From: JALSHZ01 sp964614535
GTDB taxonomy: Bacteria; Pseudomonadota; Gammaproteobacteria; UWMA-0217
Length of the DNA stretch: 64,000 bases
Assembly: GCA_964614535.1 (NCBI GenBank)
Contig: CAZTOZ010000017.1
Location: 49,594-113,593 of the forward strand
Direction: 5' to 3'
Positions within the stretch are counted from its first letter, which is position 1; every line of letters begins with the position of its first letter. Position numbers and translations under genes: made by a program. The notes below the pieces were generated by a model. The model made no database searches and was not told the origin of the DNA. It saw only the letters and a program-made list of their open reading frames with translations. This document shows, piece by piece, positions 59,892 to 64,000 of the stretch.

Positions 59892-61082
59892 ATGATCCTT
59901 TTCTCCGTTGTGACCGCGGCGTTGGTATTCATCGCGCTGATCTTCCTGCTCCCGCCACTGCTCGGCAAGAGCCGCCACAAGGCACTGGAAAAGCAAACCG
60001 CCGAAGCACGCCAGGCGCTCCAGGAGGCGGACGACGACGAGCGCAAGCGCATCGCCGAATCGTTGCTGGCCTCACTGGAAGCGGAACAGAACGCCCCGCC
60101 AGCGGTATCGAAGTCCGGGGCGCTGATCGTCGGCCTGGCCGTGCCCCTGCTGGCGCTCGGCATGTATGCCTGGCTCGGCTCGCCCGCCCTGATCGACGGC
60201 ACACCCCAGAACCAGACGACGGCGCGTCATGGCGCAAGCGGCATGACCATGGCCGAGGCAATCGCCCAGCTCGAACAACGCCTCCAGGAAAACCCGGACA
60301 ACGCCGAGGGATGGTACATGCTGGCACGCTCCTATATCGCAGAACAGCGATACGACAAGGCCGTCGGGGCGATGGAGCGGGTCATCGCATTGGCCGGAGA
60401 AGACGACCCCAACCTGCTGCTGCAATACGCCGATGCGCTGGCAATGGCCAACGATGGCCAGGTGGCCGGCAAGCCGGCCGAGGTGGTCCACAAGGCGCTG
60501 GCGCTGAAACCCGACTTCCCCGAGGCGCTGTGGCTGGCCGGCATCGCCGAGAGCCAGAACGACAACATCGGCAAGGCCATCACCTACTGGCGCAAAGCGG
60601 TTCCACTGCTGGCCAGCCAGCCGGAATCCCAAGCCGAGCTGAAGAAGCAGATCGCCATCGCCGAGGAAAAGCTGGCCGAGATGGGAGGCAGCGTGCCCGA
60701 GTCGGTCGAAACGGCCCCACCGGCGGAACCGGCCACCGGCGCCACGATTCGCGTCACGATCGACATCGCCCCGGAACTCGCCGCCAAGGTGAGCCCCGAC
60801 GATGCCGTCTTCGTCTTCGCCCGCGCCGCCAGCGGGCCACCGATGCCATTGGCGGCCACGCGCACCACCGTCGGCGCACTGCCGGCCACCGTCACCCTCA
60901 GCGACGAACAGGCCATGATGCCGCAGATGAAGCTTTCGGACTTCCCCCAGATCGTCGTCGGCGCCCGAATCTCGGCATCGGGTCAGGCAATCCCACAGCC
61001 CGGCGATCTCGAAGGCAGCCGGGGCCCCCTCGACACCTCGGGCACAAAGGAAATCAGCATAACCATCGACTCGATACGCTAG
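59892..61082 (+). CDS. ccmI: CcmI, apocytochrome chaperone
   Basis: A 396-residue protein with two N-terminal helices (ILFSVVTAALVFIALIFLLP and GALIVGLAVPLLALGMYAWL), then a TPR domain (AEAIAQLEQRLQENPDNAEG onward, about 115-250) and a beta-rich C-terminal domain (about 270-396). This is the normal CcmI/CycH order; it binds apocytochrome C-termini. The gene lies 34 bases after ccmH and ends the operon. Confidence 0.92.
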   Translation: MILFSVVTAALVFIALIFLLPPLLGKSRHKALEKQTAEARQALQEADDDERKRIAESLLASLEAEQNAPPAVSKSGALIVGLAVPLLALGMYAWLGSPALIDGTPQNQTTARHGASGMTMAEAIAQLEQRLQENPDNAEGWYMLARSYIAEQRYDKAVGAMERVIALAGEDDPNLLLQYADALAMANDGQVAGKPAEVVHKALALKPDFPEALWLAGIAESQNDNIGKAITYWRKAVPLLASQPESQAELKKQIAIAEEKLAEMGGSVPESVETAPPAEPATGATIRVTIDIAPELAAKVSPDDAVFVFARAASGPPMPLAATRTTVGALPATVTLSDEQAMMPQMKLSDFPQIVVGARISASGQAIPQPGDLEGSRGPLDTSGTKEISITIDSIR

Positions 61083-61308
61083 TCACGGCGATGCCGAGCA
61101 GTTTCATATTCATTCACATTTTCTCTAGAGCTGGCACGGGTCCGGTGATATGATCCACGAAGCTGGTGATCAGCCGCCGGCAGTGGTATTTCTTGGGACT
61201 TCGGGCACAGCGGAAGCTATCGCCACCAATAGCCGGGCCAATGGATAACAAAACCGGCTCGACGACCACCAATAAAAACTATCCTGATGAACACCGAGGG
61301 GATACAGC

Positions 61309-61509
61309 ATGCTCATCCTGACGCGCCGTACAGGAGAAACATTGAGAATCGGTGACGATGTCACCCTGACGATTCTCGGAATCAAGGGCAATACCGTGCG
61401 GATCGGCATATCCGCGCCAAAAGATGTCGCGGTGCATCGCGAGGAGGTCTATCTTCGCATCAAGGAAGAGGGTGCTTCCGGTTCCAACGACGACAACAAC
61501 GAAAAGTAG
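61309..61509 (+). CDS. csrA: CsrA translational regulator
   Basis: A 66-residue dimeric RNA-binding protein that binds GGA motifs near ribosome sites. MLILTRRTGETLRIGDDVTL, the RNA-binding R44 equivalent in VAVHREEVY, and length all match. CsrA controls glycogen genes and biofilm in related bacteria, and glgB/glgC and GGDEF genes are in this same window. GAGGGG precedes the ATG. Confidence 0.97.
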   Translation: MLILTRRTGETLRIGDDVTLTILGIKGNTVRIGISAPKDVAVHREEVYLRIKEEGASGSNDDNNEK

Positions 61510-61868
61510 CGAGCCGGTACCCCAGAGGGTAGTCCTGTGCCAGCGGGATGGACAGGCCATCGATCCTCACCGCGAGCCTCTTCACCACCGCCCTGAAGAG
61601 ATCGATACAGCCCTCGACGGCCCTGCCCCATCGCCCGCCCCCCCACGGCCGTTCCTCCGGGCTTTGACGGCAGACCCGCCTCGATCACCGCCCGGTTATC
61701 GCCCGGACCGCGCTCCCCGAGATCCAGCAGCGCGGACATGGCGGGACAAGGCGCTATCCACAGCCTCGGATTAGCTTCTATAATCACCCTTTGTAGCGAC
61801 TGCCAATTGCCGTCTGCCAGGACGATGCGGCAATCGGCGTACGCCTTTTCCACCACAGGCTTTCTGGA
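61510..61868 (+). promoter_or_regulatory. Gap after csrA with a promoter-like TATAAT before the esterase gene
   Basis: 359 bases without a gene. I looked for the tRNA-Ser often seen after csrA in Gammaproteobacteria and found none. TATAAT (61779-61784) is a good -10 but has no convincing -35 at 17 bases; the esterase ATG is 85 bases downstream. Confidence 0.35.
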
Positions 61869-62516
61869 ATGGATTCACCAACCTGCATCATCCATCTGCC
61901 CGAGCAGACACCCGATGCCGCCATCATCTGGCTGCACGGCCTCGGTGCCGATGCCCACGACCTGGAGCCCATCAGCGCCCAGCTCGGGCTCACGACCACG
62001 CGCCACCTCTTCCCCAATGCGCCCCGGCGCCCCATCACCATCAACGCCGGCAACGAGATGCGCGCCTGGTTCGACCTCACGTCACTCGACTTTTCCGCGG
62101 GAGAGAATACCGAACACATCGAGGAGTCGGTCATCAAGATCGGACGCTTGATCGACACCCAAATCGACCAGGGGGTTCTCCCCGAGCGAATCATTCTCGC
62201 CGGCTTCTCGCAAGGCGGCGTCATAGCGCTGCTCACCGGCCTCGGTTACGACAAAACGCTGGGCGGCATCATGGCCCTGTCCACCTATCTGCCGGAACAG
62301 ATCCGTCTCGACGCACGGCAATACATTCCAGTGATCCAGTGCCACGGCCTCGACGATCCGGTCATCCCCTACGAAATCGGGCTGGCAACCAGCCGCCGCC
62401 TGGCAGCCGAACTGGGCGAACGACTGGAATGGCGCACCTATCCGATGGAGCACGGCGTCAGCGATCTCGAGATTCGCGATCTGGCGCGCTGGACACAACA
62501 ACGCCTGGGCCAATGA
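61869..62516 (+). CDS. Carboxylesterase / acyl-protein thioesterase-like alpha/beta hydrolase
   Basis: A 215-residue hydrolase of the phospholipase/carboxylesterase family. AIIWLHGLGADAHDL forms the oxyanion region, ILAGFSQGGVIALL holds the nucleophilic serine, and HGLDDPVIPYEIG and EHGVSDLEI carry the Asp and His. Close in length and motifs to bacterial acyl-ester hydrolases such as Pseudomonas carboxylesterase. Native substrate unknown. It overlaps the fructosamine kinase by 4 bases. Confidence 0.92.
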   Translation: MDSPTCIIHLPEQTPDAAIIWLHGLGADAHDLEPISAQLGLTTTRHLFPNAPRRPITINAGNEMRAWFDLTSLDFSAGENTEHIEESVIKIGRLIDTQIDQGVLPERIILAGFSQGGVIALLTGLGYDKTLGGIMALSTYLPEQIRLDARQYIPVIQCHGLDDPVIPYEIGLATSRRLAAELGERLEWRTYPMEHGVSDLEIRDLARWTQQRLGQ

Positions 62517-63394
62517 ACGACATCTGGCAAGCCATCGGCGACGCCATCACCGCGGCCAGCGGCGAACGCTGCGACACCGCCGCCCGACACCCCGTCGGCG
62601 GCGGCAGCATCAACCAAGCATGGCGCATCGGCCACGGGCCGCGCGGCTGGTTCGTCAAACTCAACCGCGCCGACCGGCTGGAGATGTTCATAGCCGAGGC
62701 CGAGGGACTCGAAGCACTCGCTGCCGCCAATGCCATCCGCGTACCACAGCCGCTATGCCACGGCAGCCACGGCCGTCAGAGCTTTCTGGTCATGGAATAT
62801 ATCGCACTGCACGGCAGCCCCGAACCGGACGAATTCGCCACCGCGCTGGCAACAATGCATCGCCACCACCAGCAACAATACGGCTGGCATCGTAACAACA
62901 CCATCGGCGCCACCCCGCAAGACAACACCCTCTGCGACGACTGGTGCGAGTTCTGGCGCATCCACCGCCTCCAGTTCCAACTCCGGCTGGCCCGGCGCAA
63001 CGGCGCTCCCAGCCGCCTCATCGATCGCGGCATGACGCTCGCCGAGCGCTGCGACGCCTTCTTCATCGGCTACACCCCACTCGCATCGGTGCTGCATGGC
63101 GACCTCTGGTCGGGCAACTGGGGAGCCGACGACCAGGGACGACCAGTGATCTTCGACCCAGCCGTCTATTTCGGCGACCACGAAACCGACCTGGCAATGA
63201 TGACACTATTCGGCCACCCCGGTCGGCACTTCTTCGACCATTACGACGAACACTTCCCTATCGATCCCGGCTTCACCACCCGCAAGACCCTCTACAACCT
63301 CTACCACATCCTCAACCACTACAACCTCTTCGGCGGCGGCTACGACCGACAGGCCGAGGGAATGATCGAACAACTACTGAGCGAATTGCGCTAA
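62513..63394 (+). CDS. Fructosamine kinase family protein
   Basis: A 293-residue kinase of the fructosamine/ketosamine-3-kinase fold. PVGGGSINQAWRIGHGPRGW, the ATP-binding lysine in WFVKLNRADRLEMF, and the catalytic ASVLHGDLWSGNWGADDQG and VIFDPAVYFGDHETDLAM motifs are all present. It phosphorylates sugars attached to amines so that they fall off (deglycation) or acts on similar ribulosamines. It overlaps the esterase gene (ATGA), implying co-translation. Confidence 0.92.
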   Translation: MNDIWQAIGDAITAASGERCDTAARHPVGGGSINQAWRIGHGPRGWFVKLNRADRLEMFIAEAEGLEALAAANAIRVPQPLCHGSHGRQSFLVMEYIALHGSPEPDEFATALATMHRHHQQQYGWHRNNTIGATPQDNTLCDDWCEFWRIHRLQFQLRLARRNGAPSRLIDRGMTLAERCDAFFIGYTPLASVLHGDLWSGNWGADDQGRPVIFDPAVYFGDHETDLAMMTLFGHPGRHFFDHYDEHFPIDPGFTTRKTLYNLYHILNHYNLFGGGYDRQAEGMIEQLLSELR

Positions 63395-63441
63395 CGCGGA
63401 TACATCACAGCTGACGACAGAAAAACGCATGGTTGGCAGCG

Positions 63442-63546
63442 TGTTGGGCACGCTTCGCTTTGCCCAACCTACGGCCATGACGCTCCCGTCATCGCGAGCG
63501 AAGCGTGGCGATCTCCTGACGACGGAGTACCACTCCGGGAGATTGC
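63442..63546. repeat. About 105-bp intergenic repeat, copy 1
   Basis: Starts TGTTGGGCACGCTTCGCTTT and runs to GGGAGATTGC. A second copy lies at 63895-63999 in the same orientation with a few differences. The inner part (CGTCATCGCGAGCGAAGCG) is also inverted in the adjoining 63537-63569 (GGGAGATTGCTTCGCTGGCG and on to CAATGACGG), so it can form a stem-loop like REP/BIME units. Confidence 0.7.
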
Positions 63547-63894
63547 TTCGCTGGCGCTCGCAATGACGGGGGGTGTCGTTGCGAGGCGCGACAACGACGC
63601 GGCAACCTCCTGCTACGAAGAACCCCCTTCACGCGCGCCGTCGCCGGGTGCGACTGCCGGGGGCGATCGGCCACGGAAGGCCGATCGAGGTCTGGGCCGC
63701 GGGATGCGGCTTCAGACCGACCCCGGAAGGCGGGCCTGGCGGCGGAAAAAAGCGCGTGGGGGGCGTCTTTTTTGCGTCGCGTTTTTTCGACGAGGAAAAA
63801 ATGCGACTCGCGCCTGTTGTGGGCGGTAGAGAAGAATGTCGTGATCGACGAGGCGCGAAACCGGTACCACCGGCATTGCCACGAAGCCGCTGGA

Positions 63895-63999
63895 TGTTGG
63901 GCACGCTTCGCTTGGCCCAACCTACGGCCATGATGCTCCCGTCATCGCGAGCGGAGCGCGGCGATCTCCTGACGACGGAGTACCTTCCGGGAGATTGCA
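63895..63999. repeat. About 105-bp intergenic repeat, copy 2
   Basis: TGTTGGGCACGCTTCGCTTG to GGGAGATTGC, the same orientation as the copy at 63442, reaching the window end. It may extend beyond it. Confidence 0.7.
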
Positions 64000-64000
64000 T

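Larger units (their letters stand above)
63395..64000. other. Gene-free, repeat-rich intergenic region at the window end
   Basis: 606 bases. Apart from the two repeats, the middle (about 63560-63880) is very GC-rich with short T/A runs, for example TTTTTTGCGTCGCGTTTTTT near 63770. Open frames exist on both strands but give Arg/Pro-rich peptides without homology, so I call none. Such stretches commonly arise where repeat elements accumulate. Confidence 0.5.

Noticed and set aside
61510..61868. tRNA-Ser gene after csrA
   Set aside because: No cloverleaf or CCA-type ending was found.
63629..64000. Protein-coding frame on the minus strand at the window end
   Set aside because: Arg/Pro-rich translation spanning a repeat; no ribosome site and no similarity that I recognise.
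1..64000. CRISPR array, prophage or complete insertion sequence
   Set aside because: No regularly spaced short repeats, cas-like proteins, phage structural genes or transposase frames were seen.

Overview
The window looks like a piece of a high-GC gammaproteobacterial chromosome. Supporting this are the gene content and pairings (aspS-nudB, rplM-rpsI, csrA, xthA-ampG, a three-gene pnt operon, ccmABCDEFGHI) and the style of the proteins. A periplasmic nitrate reductase, a full System I cytochrome c maturation operon, a c-type cytochrome, glycogen metabolism and exopolysaccharide genes suggest a facultatively denitrifying, possibly chemolithotrophic bacterium such as a Chromatiales-type sulfur oxidiser. 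The taxonomic placement is inference from content only. I saw no tRNA, rRNA, CRISPR array, prophage or complete insertion sequence.

1-5000 holds an exopolysaccharide export block: the end of an O-antigen ligase/polymerase-like protein, a secreted PKD/beta-propeller protein, a Wzz-type chain-length protein fused to a degenerate CpsD-like domain, and an SLBB export protein. Two CRP-type palindromes lie upstream of the minus-strand genes. 5200-17600 is mostly housekeeping and stress functions: trxC, two hsp20 genes behind a sigma-32-like promoter, a CinA-N/MoaB-like protein, hemH, lemA with a GIDE-like partner, pntAA-pntAB-pntB, an SH3/coiled-coil membrane protein, two tandem paralogous zinc-ribbon proteins of unknown function, a GNAT/FemAB-like protein, a DUF938 methyltransferase and slyD.

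17600-24300 holds a GH8 lipoprotein whose first codons form an intrinsic terminator, then rpsI-rplM, a possible small RNA, argB, a rhombosortase and an HIBADH-family dehydrogenase. 22800-28460 is a glycogen locus: glgB and glgA on the minus strand, separated by a 242-bp MITE-like element, and glgC divergent. 28490-34090 carries an OmpA-like protein and a small wzy-wzx-glycosidase-like lipoprotein cassette.

34270-47840 includes a CopD-like protein, cytochrome c, purE-purK-methyltransferase divergent from purC, an FNR-family regulator lacking one of the usual cluster cysteines, mtnA with a FucA-type aldolase (probably a DHAP shunt), a GGDEF-EAL protein, xthA, ampG, nudB, aspS and an FmdB-type zinc ribbon.

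47940-61080 is the respiratory heart of the window: napDAGHBF on the minus strand, with Campylobacterota-like NapA and gene order and no napC, facing divergently ccmABCDEFGHI on the plus strand, which would supply haem to NapB and other c-type cytochromes. csrA, a carboxylesterase and a fructosamine kinase follow. The window ends in a 600-bp gene-free stretch with two copies of a roughly 105-bp repeat.
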